Positions 1-9,196 of a stretch of 59,272 nt of DNA are shown piece after piece. The stretch is from an uncultured Saprospiraceae bacterium (lineage in GTDB: Bacteria; Bacteroidota; Bacteroidia; Chitinophagales; Saprospiraceae): NCBI GenBank assembly GCA_938015415.1, contig CALLPK010000032.1:1-59272 (forward strand), in the 5' to 3' direction. The notes beneath the pieces are model-generated. The model was given only the letters and a program-made list of their open reading frames with translations. It was not told the origin of the DNA and did no database searches. Made by a program: the position numbers and the translations under genes. Each line of letters begins with the position of its first letter. The first letter of the stretch is position 1.

Positions 1-1
1 T

Positions 2-1543
2 AGCTTTTGTATTTATGATCAAAAAAAGCAAACCTACTTTCTGGCGCGGGATTCCTTCGGCGAAAAGCCATTGTATTATTATTGGGATGGCCAGACATTT
101 TCTTTTTCCAGTGAGATAAAATCGTTGTTAGAAAATAAAAATATTCCCCGCAAGCTCAATCACGCGGCGCTTCCTTATTATTTTAAAACTTCTTTGGTCC
201 CCGAACCACTCACCTTACTGGATCAGGTAAAGAGTGTGCCGGCGGGTCATTTTGTTTTCTTATCTAAAGATAATTTTGAATTAACGGCTTATTTTAAAGC
301 GGATTATGAGGTTGATAATAGCCTCGATGAGTCAGAGGCCATCGAATTGGTGCGGCCATTTTTGGTCAGTGCGGTCAAACGACAAATGATCAGTGACGTT
401 CCCATTGGTGCTTTTCTTTCTGGTGGGATAGATTCCAGTACGGTCGTGGCTTTACTGGCCAGGAATAGCGACAAAAAAGTAAACACCTTCAATGTCCGTT
501 TTGAAAATCAGGCATACGATGAAAGTGCCATTGCGCGGAAAGTAGCCGAACATTGTGGTACCGACCATCACGAAATTTTTGTTCCCAATGTCGATTTTGA
601 CGAATCTATTTTTTGGAAAATCATCGACCACGTAGGATTGCCCTTCCGGGATAGTTCGGCGATTCCTTCCTATCTGGTCAGTCAGGAAATCGCCAGGCAC
701 GTCAAGGTCGCTTTGTCAGGTGACGGCGGAGACGAGCTCTTTGGTGGCTACGATTTATTTCAGTGGTACCAGAAAATTGTGGATCTGAAAAAGATTGGCC
801 GCCCCGTACGCTCTGTACTCAACGGTGGATTAGGCATGGCTCAAGCATTACCAGGATTAAATAAATCTTCTTTGTTGCGGAAATTGAAAAGAGGAGTTGG
901 TACGTCGCTTTTATCCGAAGTCGATATTTCCATAGCCCTGAATGAATTATACAAGGATGATCAGATAGACCAGATGTTGCGGGATCATATGGGAGCAGTA
1001 GATCAGCAATATCTGTTGTTAAAGAACCATAACGAAAATTTTGCTTCCTGGTCGCCGCTACGAAAAATAATGTACTATCGCCTCATTCATACCTTACCTT
1101 CCAATATGTTGATCAAAGTAGATCGGATGAGTATGGCCAATTCGCTGGAAGTTCGTTGTCCTTTTTTAGACCGGGATTTGTTTGCTATTTCTGCTAAGCT
1201 ACCGGATAATTTATTAATTCGGCAAGGTAAAGGAAAATACCTTTTACGGGAAATGATGCGGGATGATTTACCACAAGAGGTGTTTAATCACCCTAAAATG
1301 GGCTTTAGTATTCCTTTATACCAATATCAGAATGAGGCATTTAGAAAATTAGCACAGCGTCTTTTATTCGACGAGAATCCGTGGCCGGAATTGATTCCGG
1401 TAGATCAGTTAAAAGAAATTTACCACCGTGGCATTTATACCCAAAAAGACGATGCGCATTATACCGTTTTTCAGACGGCCCACCAACTATGGATGCTGAT
1501 GCAGTTGTTTGGGTGGGGAAAACGGTTTAACGTACAAAATTAA
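2..1543 (+). CDS. asnB: Asparagine synthase (glutamine-hydrolysing)-like amidotransferase, 5' end missing
   Basis: The reading frame is open to the left window edge, so the gene starts outside; the visible TTG near base 71 is internal, because the codons before it read FLARDSFGEKPLYY, a conserved strand of the class II glutamine amidotransferase domain. The catalytic N-terminal Cys is therefore not visible. The C-terminal synthetase domain has the PP-loop FLSGGIDSSTV, which binds ATP, and the SGDGGDELFGGY motif. The family transfers glutamine-derived ammonia to aspartate or, in polysaccharide clusters, possibly to a sugar or lipid-linked acid. Its place at the head of a glycosyltransferase row argues for a surface-polysaccharide amidotransferase rather than housekeeping asparagine synthesis; that part is inference. 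Confidence 0.9.
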   Translation, partial: SFCIYDQKKQTYFLARDSFGEKPLYYYWDGQTFSFSSEIKSLLENKNIPRKLNHAALPYYFKTSLVPEPLTLLDQVKSVPAGHFVFLSKDNFELTAYFKADYEVDNSLDESEAIELVRPFLVSAVKRQMISDVPIGAFLSGGIDSSTVVALLARNSDKKVNTFNVRFENQAYDESAIARKVAEHCGTDHHEIFVPNVDFDESIFWKIIDHVGLPFRDSSAIPSYLVSQEIARHVKVALSGDGGDELFGGYDLFQWYQKIVDLKKIGRPVRSVLNGGLGMAQALPGLNKSSLLRKLKRGVGTSLLSEVDISIALNELYKDDQIDQMLRDHMGAVDQQYLLLKNHNENFASWSPLRKIMYYRLIHTLPSNMLIKVDRMSMANSLEVRCPFLDRDLFAISAKLPDNLLIRQGKGKYLLREMMRDDLPQEVFNHPKMGFSIPLYQYQNEAFRKLAQRLLFDENPWPELIPVDQLKEIYHRGIYTQKDDAHYTVFQTAHQLWMLMQLFGWGKRFNVQN

Positions 1544-1544
1544 G

Positions 1545-2600
1545 TTGACCATCGAAAAGAAGATAAAAATATTATTGATTGGTCCGGTGACCAACGTGGC
1601 GGCTGGACTGATTGGAGGAGCGACCATTTCTTTCGGCTATCTGATTAATTATCTGAAAGAAACGGGAGCGGATTTCAGATTAATTAATACGCAGCAGATC
1701 CCCACCGGACTGGGGCGAATGTTGAATCCCTTTTACGTTATTTTTAAAGTAATGATTTACGCGCTTTGGTCAGATGTGATTTTTTTAAATTCCAGCCGGG
1801 GAGGGACCAAATATCTGGTACCTCTTTTGTATTTTTTTTCCAAAATTTTTAATACAAAATTTGTCTTTCGTCCCTTCGGTGGCGACATTAAAGATTATAC
1901 CGCGCAATATAATCCTTGGCAAAAGTGGATTTTTAAAAATACGGTATTGAAAGCGGATATCTTTTTTTTACAAACCAAAGAATTGATGGAGTATTACGCC
2001 AATTCAAATGCGAATACGATTCAGTTTTCTACTTCTCGTCGTAAACCGATTGACAATTTATTAAGAGGAGACCGCCCTTATAATCGGCGATTTGTCTACC
2101 TTGGATTTATCAATCAAGCGAAAGGCATAGATCATTTACTAGCGGCGGCAAAGGAATTAGGAGATGATTACACCGTACATATTTACGGCCCGATCAAAGA
2201 AGAAAGATACCACGCTATTTTTAAAGCGCATCCGGCAATTTATCAGGGCGTGTTGAATAAAGAAAAAGTATTGTCTACTTTGCGGTTCTACGACGTGTTG
2301 GTACTGCCTACTCATTATCGGGGGGAAGGATATCCAGGGGCGATTATTGAAGCGTATAGTCTCGGACTCCCCGTAATTTCGACTCGCTGGAAAGCCATTC
2401 CGGAAATCGTGCAAGACCGAACGACTGGTTTACTGATTGATCCGGAGTCTACCGAGCAATTGGTTTCTGCCATGAAAAATTTTGATAAAAATAATTACCA
2501 GGAATATAGTGAGCAGGCGATTAATTATTTTGAAAATCACTTTGATGTGAATCTGGTAACGGAAAGGGCACTGACCGAGATTAAAGGGCTAGTTGGCTAA
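1545..2600 (+). CDS. Glycosyltransferase family 4 (GT-B fold)
   Basis: Retaining GT-B glycosyltransferase, expected to add a sugar from a nucleotide-sugar donor to a growing polysaccharide at the cytoplasmic face. The N-terminal strand KIKILLIGPVTNVAAGLIGG fits the acceptor domain. The donor domain begins near FVYLGFINQAKGIDHL and carries the E-x7-E motif in GEGYPGAIIEAYSLGLPVIS. No ATG lies near the start; TTG one base after the upstream stop gives MTIEKKIKILL, and an alternative TTG at 1509 would overlap asnB by 35 bases. Linkage and sugar cannot be read from sequence. Confidence 0.85.
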   Translation: MTIEKKIKILLIGPVTNVAAGLIGGATISFGYLINYLKETGADFRLINTQQIPTGLGRMLNPFYVIFKVMIYALWSDVIFLNSSRGGTKYLVPLLYFFSKIFNTKFVFRPFGGDIKDYTAQYNPWQKWIFKNTVLKADIFFLQTKELMEYYANSNANTIQFSTSRRKPIDNLLRGDRPYNRRFVYLGFINQAKGIDHLLAAAKELGDDYTVHIYGPIKEERYHAIFKAHPAIYQGVLNKEKVLSTLRFYDVLVLPTHYRGEGYPGAIIEAYSLGLPVISTRWKAIPEIVQDRTTGLLIDPESTEQLVSAMKNFDKNNYQEYSEQAINYFENHFDVNLVTERALTEIKGLVG

Positions 2601-2621
2601 CCAGCAAGTAAAAACAAATCT

Positions 2622-3062
2622 ATGAATCTAATTAAAGTCCATCGAATAAGCCATGCATTATATAAAAGGAAAGTTCCAGTACTGCCCCGGCTTTTTCGAT
2701 TTCTGATTTTTTTATTGTATAACAGTGATATTCCGAGTAGTGTGTCTATTGGTAAGGGTACGTTATTTGGACATAGTGGTATTGGCGTGGTGATTCATCA
2801 GGATGCGGTGATTGGTAAAAATTGTGTCATCGGTCAGGGGATTACGATTGGAGGACGTTCCCGAAACCCACAAGTGCCCGTAATTGGAAATAAAGTATAC
2901 ATCGCCGCCGGAGCGCGGGTTCTGGGGCCAGTCACTATTGGAGATAATGTAATCATTGCCCCCAACGCAGTCGTCATCCACGATGTAGCAGATAATTGTA
3001 TCGTGGGTGGGATTCCTGCCAAGATATTAAAGGAAGGAATTAATTACGACGATCATATTTAG
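2622..3062 (+). CDS. Serine O-acetyltransferase-like left-handed beta-helix acyltransferase
   Basis: A 146-residue hexapeptide-repeat transferase. Repeats of the (I/V)GxxxxI type fill residues 45-130 (for example VIGKNCVIGQGITIGG and TIGDNVIIAPNAVV), ending in the GGIPAKILK signature seen at the end of CysE/CapG-like enzymes. It is shorter than true CysE (about 260 residues) and lacks its helical N-terminal domain, so it more likely acetylates a sugar of the polysaccharide than serine. It sits 21 bases behind the glycosyltransferase on the same strand and is probably co-transcribed. Confidence 0.82.
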   Translation: MNLIKVHRISHALYKRKVPVLPRLFRFLIFLLYNSDIPSSVSIGKGTLFGHSGIGVVIHQDAVIGKNCVIGQGITIGGRSRNPQVPVIGNKVYIAAGARVLGPVTIGDNVIIAPNAVVIHDVADNCIVGGIPAKILKEGINYDDHI

Positions 3063-3103
3063 CAGGGTTAATTGCCAAAATTATATTCTACCAAAAAACA
3101 AGA

Positions 3104-4033
3104 ATGTCTAACGCAAAAAAAATAAAATACATCTACGTTTTATCCCAGCGATACTCGGGATCTACCTTATTGAGTTTTTTGTTGGGGACACATCCCGATG
3201 TATCGACTATTGGAGAACGGAGAAAGTTTTACAATAAGTCCTTGCGGGTTAACGCAGCTGATCAGAATATCGCTCAGTATTGTTCTTGCGGTAAGTTGTT
3301 TAAAGATTGTCCTTATTTTAATACTATTAAAGAACGGGTGCTGGCCAGGATTGATCCTGAAACATTAAATGTCAATACCACTGAATTTAATATTTTTAAC
3401 AACAAATACCTCAACCGAATCGCCTACGAAATTATCCAGTTTTCGGCGCTACGAAATCCGAAAAGTAATCACCTGCCTTTTCAAAAACAGATTGATACGT
3501 TAAAGGATTTTAATAGAATACTGACCGAGGAAATTCTTGCTCTGGATGGGAGTCATGCATTTCTGGATACTTCAAAAATAATCAATCACGCTTTATTCCT
3601 CTCGCTGGAAGAAGCTTTTAATTTTTACGTAATCTGGCTAGTGCGAGACCCGCGGGCACAAGTTAATTCAGCGATTAAATACAACGACTGGTCAATCGAA
3701 AAAGCGACCGAAGCGTGGAAAAAAGAAATGGTACAGAATGAAAAAGTACTCCAGAAAAAGAAGATTAACTTTATTAAAATAAGGTACGAAGACCTCTGTC
3801 GTGCTACTACCGACGAGCTTCAAAAAATAGGTGAATTTACGGGATTGGAGGCCAGCCAGTTTTCCCTCGATTTCAGACAACCCACTCAACACATCATCGG
3901 CAATGCCAGTATGCGACTAGGGAAAGACCAAAAAATTACGGAGCGAAAAGAATGGCAGGAGCAGCTTTCTACGGCGCAAATCGCAATGATTGAAAAGTTG
4001 ACCGAAGAATATCGGGAATTATATTCGGGGTGA
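3104..4033 (+). CDS. Sulfotransferase family protein
   Basis: PAPS-dependent sulfotransferase. The 5'-phosphosulfate loop is visible near residues 12-25 (SQRYSGSTLLSFLL, a variant of the usual RSGTT loop), and the 3'-phosphate site near residue 180 (WLVRDPRAQVNSAIKY) has the conserved R-D-P-R. A cysteine-containing CSCGKLFKDCPYF segment lies between them, a pattern seen in bacterial members. Position within the polysaccharide cluster suggests it sulfates the exopolysaccharide, which is typical of marine lineages; the acceptor is inference. Length is normal for the family. Confidence 0.82.
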   Translation: MSNAKKIKYIYVLSQRYSGSTLLSFLLGTHPDVSTIGERRKFYNKSLRVNAADQNIAQYCSCGKLFKDCPYFNTIKERVLARIDPETLNVNTTEFNIFNNKYLNRIAYEIIQFSALRNPKSNHLPFQKQIDTLKDFNRILTEEILALDGSHAFLDTSKIINHALFLSLEEAFNFYVIWLVRDPRAQVNSAIKYNDWSIEKATEAWKKEMVQNEKVLQKKKINFIKIRYEDLCRATTDELQKIGEFTGLEASQFSLDFRQPTQHIIGNASMRLGKDQKITERKEWQEQLSTAQIAMIEKLTEEYRELYSG

Positions 4034-4231
4034 GCAAATACAAAATACAGATGAGTAAAATATATCGGTTTTTTTCTATTTTTTAAAGTATTGACCAACG
4101 GTAGTTCAAATGATGCTATTTCACTACACAAACCAGGTATGTATTTAGAATGAAATGATAAAATTACCCACCAGTACTTATCAATCCGTGATGACTATTT
4201 TTACGTATATAATAGTACAACCAAACACTCT

Positions 4232-5374
4232 ATGAAAGTACTCAATATCGTCGGCGCTCGTCCCAATTTTATGAAAGTCGCTCCCTTACATCGGGCCTTT
4301 TTACAACATCCCGAAGTTACTTCCAAGGTAATTCACACCGGACAGCACTACGACGAGCGGATGAGTACCATTTTTTTTGATCAGCTGGAGTTACCAAAAC
4401 CCGATTATTATCTTGGCGTGGGAAGTGGCTCGCACGCAGTTATTACCGCAAAGATCATGATGGAATTTGAGAAGATCGTCGAGCAGGAAAAGCCGGATTT
4501 AGTACTGGTGGTTGGTGATGTCAATTCTACCTTAGCTTGTGCGTTGGTTACCAAAAAATTAAATATTAAACTCGCGCACGTAGAGGCGGGCTTACGCAGT
4601 GGTGACCGCGAGATGCCGGAAGAGTTAAACCGGATCATGACGGATGGTATTTCTGATTATTTATTTGTGACCGAGCAGAGCGGAATGATTAATCTGGCAA
4701 AAGAGAATGTACCGGACGAAAAAGTCTTTTTTGTCGGAAATGTAATGATTGACTCGTTGTGTGCTTACCAGGAGAAAGCGGTAAAAATTGGGTTGCTGGA
4801 AAAACTGAATTTGACAAAAAGAGAATACGTACTGATGACCATGCACCGTCCTGCCAACGTCGATCAGGAGGATAAGATGCGTACGGTAGTAGCGATGATA
4901 GAAGGTGTCTGTAAAAGAATGCCAGTGGTGCTTCCGTTGCATCCACGGACTGCCAAACATTTACAAAAATTTTCTTTGGAAAAACGATTTCGAAATATTC
5001 CCAACCTAACAATTTTGGAACCACAGGGCTATTTAGAGTTTTTAAATCTGATGACCAATGCTGCGTTGATTGTTACCGACTCGGGTGGGATACAGGAAGA
5101 ATCTACTTTTTTACGGGTACCTTGTTTGACCTTGCGCAATTCCACGGAAAGGCCGATTACCATTACGCTGGGAACCAACGTCTTGATTCCCGAGTTGGAC
5201 GTAGAGACTATTCTGGCCACGGTTGATCAGACGCTGCGGGAAAAGCAATCTGATTCCATTATTCCTCCGCTTTGGGATGGAAAAGCAGCTCCTCGCATTG
5301 TACAACATTTACTGAATGAACTTGGATGTTTGTCTGTAAAAAAAAATCAGCCTAAACCAAAGGTGAATGTTTAG
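4232..5374 (+). CDS. wecB: UDP-N-acetylglucosamine 2-epimerase (non-hydrolysing)
   Basis: Interconverts UDP-GlcNAc and UDP-ManNAc, supplying ManNAc-type sugars to surface polysaccharide. The N-terminal GARPNFMKVAPL and the HVEAGLRSGDREMPEELNR block are diagnostic. By alignment from memory with the E. coli enzyme, the catalytic set corresponds to D96, E118, E131 and H205 (in MTMHRPANV). The C-terminal DSGGIQEE segment binds the nucleotide. The length of 380 residues is standard. A 198-base gap separates it from the sulfotransferase, so it may have its own promoter; its last 8 bases overlap the next gene. Confidence 0.95.
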   Translation: MKVLNIVGARPNFMKVAPLHRAFLQHPEVTSKVIHTGQHYDERMSTIFFDQLELPKPDYYLGVGSGSHAVITAKIMMEFEKIVEQEKPDLVLVVGDVNSTLACALVTKKLNIKLAHVEAGLRSGDREMPEELNRIMTDGISDYLFVTEQSGMINLAKENVPDEKVFFVGNVMIDSLCAYQEKAVKIGLLEKLNLTKREYVLMTMHRPANVDQEDKMRTVVAMIEGVCKRMPVVLPLHPRTAKHLQKFSLEKRFRNIPNLTILEPQGYLEFLNLMTNAALIVTDSGGIQEESTFLRVPCLTLRNSTERPITITLGTNVLIPELDVETILATVDQTLREKQSDSIIPPLWDGKAAPRIVQHLLNELGCLSVKKNQPKPKVNV

Positions 5375-6935
5375 TTTGTGGAGTCGATATTATCATACGC
5401 TGAAGTTTTTAAAATGGACGCAGATCAAATACCGCTTATTGTATAGTTTGCGGTCAGGGATTACTCGACCTGATCCAAACGGGATGTTTCTTCCCGGACA
5501 ATGGGATCTGCAATTGGAGGATTCGATTCCCGCCTATACTTCCTGGCTGGGGAATGACCGATTTATTTTTTTAAATATGGAGCATGATTTTAAAAATAGG
5601 ATCGACTGGAATTATGCTGCCTACGGAAAACTATGGACGTATAATCTGACTTACTTTGAATTTTTAGGTCAATCTGATTTACCGAAAGAAAAAGGACTGG
5701 AATTGATCCACGATTTTATTGCCCAACTATCTACCATAAAGGACGGACTGGAACCTTTTCCAATTTCTTTACGGATTATTTTTTGGATTAAATTTTTATT
5801 AAAACATAAAATTCAGGACTATAAAATTGACCAGTCGCTGTACGGTCAATTACAGATGCTCTACCAGAAACCGGAGTATCATTTGCTCGGAAATCATTTG
5901 CTAGAAAATGGATTCGCACTTTTGTTTGGTGGCCAGTATTTTGCGGATGAAAAGGTCTTAAAATTAGGAAATACAATTTTAACCGAACAACTAAAAGAAC
6001 AAATACTTTCGGATGGCGGGCATTTTGAACGCAGTCCGATGTACCATCAGCTGATGTTATACCGGATACTGGATGGTATTAATTTATTAAAAAATAATCC
6101 AGAAGATTCAGCGCAGCATTTAAAGAAATTGTTCAGCGAAAAAGCAGCCTTAATGCTCGGCTGGATGACCCAAATTACTTTTAGTAACGGGGATATGCCG
6201 CTGGTCAACGATAGCACGCGTGAGGTTGCGCCAACGGCAAAAGCACTGGAAACCTACGCCGCTCAATTGGGGATTTTTCCTGAAATAAAACCATTGAAAA
6301 CATCCGGTTACCGAAAAATAAAAAGGTCTCGGTATGAATTATTCGTAGATACAGGAAATATTGGTCCGGATTATATTCCCGGTCACGCACATAGTGATAC
6401 GTTTAACTTTATCCTTTATCAGGATGATCAGCCGCTACTGGTGGATACGGGAATTTCGACTTACGAAAAAAATAATCGCAGGAAGGAAGAAAGGTCTACC
6501 GCCGCTCACAACACTGTTATGGTCAATAATCTAGAGCAGTCGGAAGTCTGGGGTGGATTCCGGGTAGCGCGTCGGGCGAAAATTACTCAGTTGGAGGAAT
6601 CGGATGGAAAAATCACTGCGATCCACGATGGCTACCGTCGGATCAATTGCGAGCACCGTCGAAGTTTTACTTATTGCGAACAGTATCTGGAAATCAAAGA
6701 TGAGTTGACGGATAAACACGAAGGGGCCGCTTTTTTACATTTTCATCCTACGGTTTTTCCACAATTAGAAAACCAGCAAATTACGGGAAAATTTGGTGCG
6801 ATCCATTTTAAAAACGCGGATGAAATTCGACTGGTACCTTACTTAATGGCTACTGGTTTTAACCAAACCAAAGAAGCTACGCGGGCGATCGTTAGTTTTA
6901 AAGATCACCTTCAGACAATAATCAAATTGACATGA
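5367..6935 (+). CDS. Heparinase II/III family protein
   Basis: The N-terminal half is an all-alpha toroid (for example YHLLGNHLLENGFALLFGG and DGGHFERSPMYHQLMLYR), and the C-terminal half is a beta-sandwich starting with DTGNIGPDYIPGHAHSDTFNF. Conserved Asn, His and Tyr of the lyase fold are visible (NHLLEN, GHAHSD, SPMYHQ). No signal peptide is seen, so a cytoplasmic location is likely. Members in exopolysaccharide clusters are thought to act in polymer modification or turnover rather than in catabolism. It overlaps wecB by 8 bases and the next gene by 4 (ATGA), which indicates translational coupling. Confidence 0.88.
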   Translation: MFSLWSRYYHTLKFLKWTQIKYRLLYSLRSGITRPDPNGMFLPGQWDLQLEDSIPAYTSWLGNDRFIFLNMEHDFKNRIDWNYAAYGKLWTYNLTYFEFLGQSDLPKEKGLELIHDFIAQLSTIKDGLEPFPISLRIIFWIKFLLKHKIQDYKIDQSLYGQLQMLYQKPEYHLLGNHLLENGFALLFGGQYFADEKVLKLGNTILTEQLKEQILSDGGHFERSPMYHQLMLYRILDGINLLKNNPEDSAQHLKKLFSEKAALMLGWMTQITFSNGDMPLVNDSTREVAPTAKALETYAAQLGIFPEIKPLKTSGYRKIKRSRYELFVDTGNIGPDYIPGHAHSDTFNFILYQDDQPLLVDTGISTYEKNNRRKEERSTAAHNTVMVNNLEQSEVWGGFRVARRAKITQLEESDGKITAIHDGYRRINCEHRRSFTYCEQYLEIKDELTDKHEGAAFLHFHPTVFPQLENQQITGKFGAIHFKNADEIRLVPYLMATGFNQTKEATRAIVSFKDHLQTIIKLT

Positions 6936-8188
6936 AAATATTATTTTTAACCGATAATTTTCCACCGGAAAGCAATGCTCCTGCGACTCGTACCTACGAG
7001 CATTGCGTGGAGTGGGTAGCAAAAGGCGCGGAAGTAACGGTGATTACCTGTACCCCAAATTATCCAAAGGGACAAGTATTTCCGGGGTATAAAAACAAGC
7101 TTTGGCAATCCGAGATGATGGACGGTATCCGGGTTATCCGGGTATGGACGTATATCTCGCCCAACCGGGGAATGTTTCGTAGAATCCTGGACTATATCAG
7201 TTTTTGTATCATGGGTTTTATCGCCAGTCTTTTTGTCAAGACCGATGTAATCGTGGCTACCTCTCCTCAGTTATTTACCGCGGTGGGAGGATATTTGGCG
7301 TCTTTTTTCAAGCGTCGTCCCTGGGTATTGGAAATTCGGGATTTATGGCCAGAATCAATCAAGGCGGTAGGAGCGATGGAAGAAAGCAAAATTCTGAAAA
7401 TGATCGATCGGGTTGTACTCTTTTTATATCGAAATGCAGATCAGGTAGTCGTCAACACCGATTCTTTTAAAGATAGAATATTTAAGTGTGGCGTCCCGAA
7501 GGAGCGTATTCACGTTGTCAAAAACGGAGTACATTTACATAAATATAATCTGGCGGAAAAATCCCAACCGTTGTTAGAAAAACTAGGACTAAAAGATAAA
7601 TTTATCATCGGTTATATTGGTACCCATGGAATGGCACATAATCTGGATTTTATCCTCGATTGTGCGGCGAAAGTGACCAATCCGGATATTCACTTTTTAT
7701 TCGTGGGGGATGGTGCCATGAAGAGTAGATTACTTAAGAAAGTAAATAATCTGCAATTATTAAATGTAACTATGCTAGATGCCATACCTAAGGAAGCCGT
7801 TCCAGAACATATCAGTATTACAGACGTAGCACTGGTCCAGCTCAAGCGAACGGAAACCTTTAAAAAAGTGCTACCCTCCAAGATATTTGAAAACGCGGCG
7901 ATGAAAAAGCCTATACTTTTGGGAGTAGAAGGCGAGGCACAGGAAGTGGTAGAATCGTACGCAGCAGGACTGGCTTTTGAGCCGGAAAATGAAGCGGACT
8001 TTTTAGTGAAACTGGAAAATATGTATGAGGACAAAGCCCAGTATACCAATTTTCAAAAAGGTTGTATTAATTTGGCCAAAGCGTTTGACCGCAAAACCCT
8101 GGCGCTGAAAATGTACAGCGTCTTAGCGTCATTGGTGGCCGTAAAAAAAAGTAGAAAAGAAGAAGGACCTAATTATGAAACAACCTGA
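6932..8188 (+). CDS. Glycosyltransferase family 4, WbuB-like
   Basis: GT-B glycosyltransferase of 418 residues. The opening KILFLTDNFPPESNAPATR and the following CTPNYPKGQVFPGYK are characteristic of the WbuB/WcaI-like group, which transfers deoxy-aminosugars such as N-acetyl-fucosamine in O-antigen or capsule assembly. The donor domain contains GYIGTHGMAHNLDFILD and FLFVGDGAMKSRL. The KKPILLGVEGEAQEVVE segment replaces the classical E-x7-E. It is the last gene of the plus-strand cluster; no clear terminator follows. Confidence 0.87.
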   Translation: MKILFLTDNFPPESNAPATRTYEHCVEWVAKGAEVTVITCTPNYPKGQVFPGYKNKLWQSEMMDGIRVIRVWTYISPNRGMFRRILDYISFCIMGFIASLFVKTDVIVATSPQLFTAVGGYLASFFKRRPWVLEIRDLWPESIKAVGAMEESKILKMIDRVVLFLYRNADQVVVNTDSFKDRIFKCGVPKERIHVVKNGVHLHKYNLAEKSQPLLEKLGLKDKFIIGYIGTHGMAHNLDFILDCAAKVTNPDIHFLFVGDGAMKSRLLKKVNNLQLLNVTMLDAIPKEAVPEHISITDVALVQLKRTETFKKVLPSKIFENAAMKKPILLGVEGEAQEVVESYAAGLAFEPENEADFLVKLENMYEDKAQYTNFQKGCINLAKAFDRKTLALKMYSVLASLVAVKKSRKEEGPNYETT

Positions 8189-8279
8189 TAATTTTGTGAC
8201 AAAACTAAATTTTGCTAATTTTTTGAAAATGGAGGTAATACCATAAAGTCTGATAGGTTGTACTTTTGTATAAGTTGGA

Positions 8280-8825
8280 TCAACTCAGGATCACTCTCAA
8301 ATCCCCAAAGGCTTTTCTGATTCTGGTCTTTACTGTTCCGAGTGGAACGCCGAGTTCTTTAGCCACTTCGATATGTGTATATCCTTCAAAATAAACGAGG
8401 TCAATTAGTTCGCGGTACTTAGGATCGAGGGTCGTCACGATTTCTCGTAAATCCATATTCTCGACTTTTAGATCAAAGCTAAAGGAAGATTTTTGGTGAA
8501 CAACAGCGTCAAGGCTGATTAATTTCATACTTTGTTTGTAATGCTTGGAGCGCATCACATCGATAGCGGAGTTTCTGGAAATATTAATCACCCAGGTTAT
8601 AAACCTTCCTTTCTTCGAGGAGAAAGAATCAATATTATTCCAGATTTTTAAAAAGGCGTTTTGTAGGGCTACCTCCGAAAAATATTTACTACTAATAATT
8701 TCACTGACGTATCGGAGTAAATAACTTCCGTATTGTACGTGCAGTGCGTTAATACCTTTAATATTTTTTTCTTTGATTAAAGATACGATCTCAATGTCGG
8801 TCACCTGATCGGGGGAATAACTCAT
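8280..8825 (-). CDS. ECF-type RNA polymerase sigma factor
   Basis: A sigma-70 family protein of 181 residues with only regions 2 and 4. Region 2 carries KKGRFITWVINISRNSAIDVMRS (core and -10 recognition). Region 4 has the HTH GYTHIEVAKELGVPLGTVKTRIRKAF. It is clearly paralogous to the sigma factor at 19749-20333 (matching GRFxTW, RNxAID and ELIDLVYFxGY segments). The nearest anti-sigma candidate is the cupin protein at 11416-12024, with a T9SS protein gene between them on the same strand. The regulon is unknown. Confidence 0.9.
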   Translation of the reverse strand: MSYSPDQVTDIEIVSLIKEKNIKGINALHVQYGSYLLRYVSEIISSKYFSEVALQNAFLKIWNNIDSFSSKKGRFITWVINISRNSAIDVMRSKHYKQSMKLISLDAVVHQKSSFSFDLKVENMDLREIVTTLDPKYRELIDLVYFEGYTHIEVAKELGVPLGTVKTRIRKAFGDLRVILS

Positions 8826-9196
8826 AGGCTTTTGTTTTTCTCAAGTTGTAAATAAAAATTAAATAATTTATTTACCGAATGCTGTTTGTCATTTTGCAAA
8901 AGATTTCAATTCGCAGGGAATACTTTTTAATTTACAGTCTGAATAGATACAATGGTAACACCATAAGTATTTTCAGGATAAAATAAATGCAGCAACCTGG
9001 TTGAAATTATATTTTACGGATTCAGATGGCGTTTAGAGGTTTTAAGCAGAAGTTGTTTGAGCAACCTTGTAACATATACGGGTAAATCCAATTATTGGAT
9101 CGGTTTAATCCCGTAAAATTAAATGGGGAAGGGATAAAATTACCATGTTCTTTTACGTAAACCAATAATTTCAAAATCTTCGTTGGTACACGTAGC
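8826..9196 (-). other. Intergenic region upstream of an ECF sigma gene
   Basis: 371 bases between the sigma gene and the end of the T9SS protein gene. It is A+T-rich and must hold the sigma-gene promoter on the minus strand, but no convincing TAnnTTTG box was found. A 69-codon minus frame at 9022-9231 runs into the end of the T9SS gene and has no recognisable features, so it was not called. Confidence 0.5.

Noticed and set aside
71-1543. TTG at 71 as the true start of the asparagine synthase gene
   Set aside because: The frame upstream encodes the conserved ARDSFGEKPL stretch, so the gene begins outside the window.
4689-5024. Minus-strand frames of 99 and 111 codons inside wecB
   Set aside because: They lie opposite strongly conserved coding sequence and have no start context or recognisable motifs.
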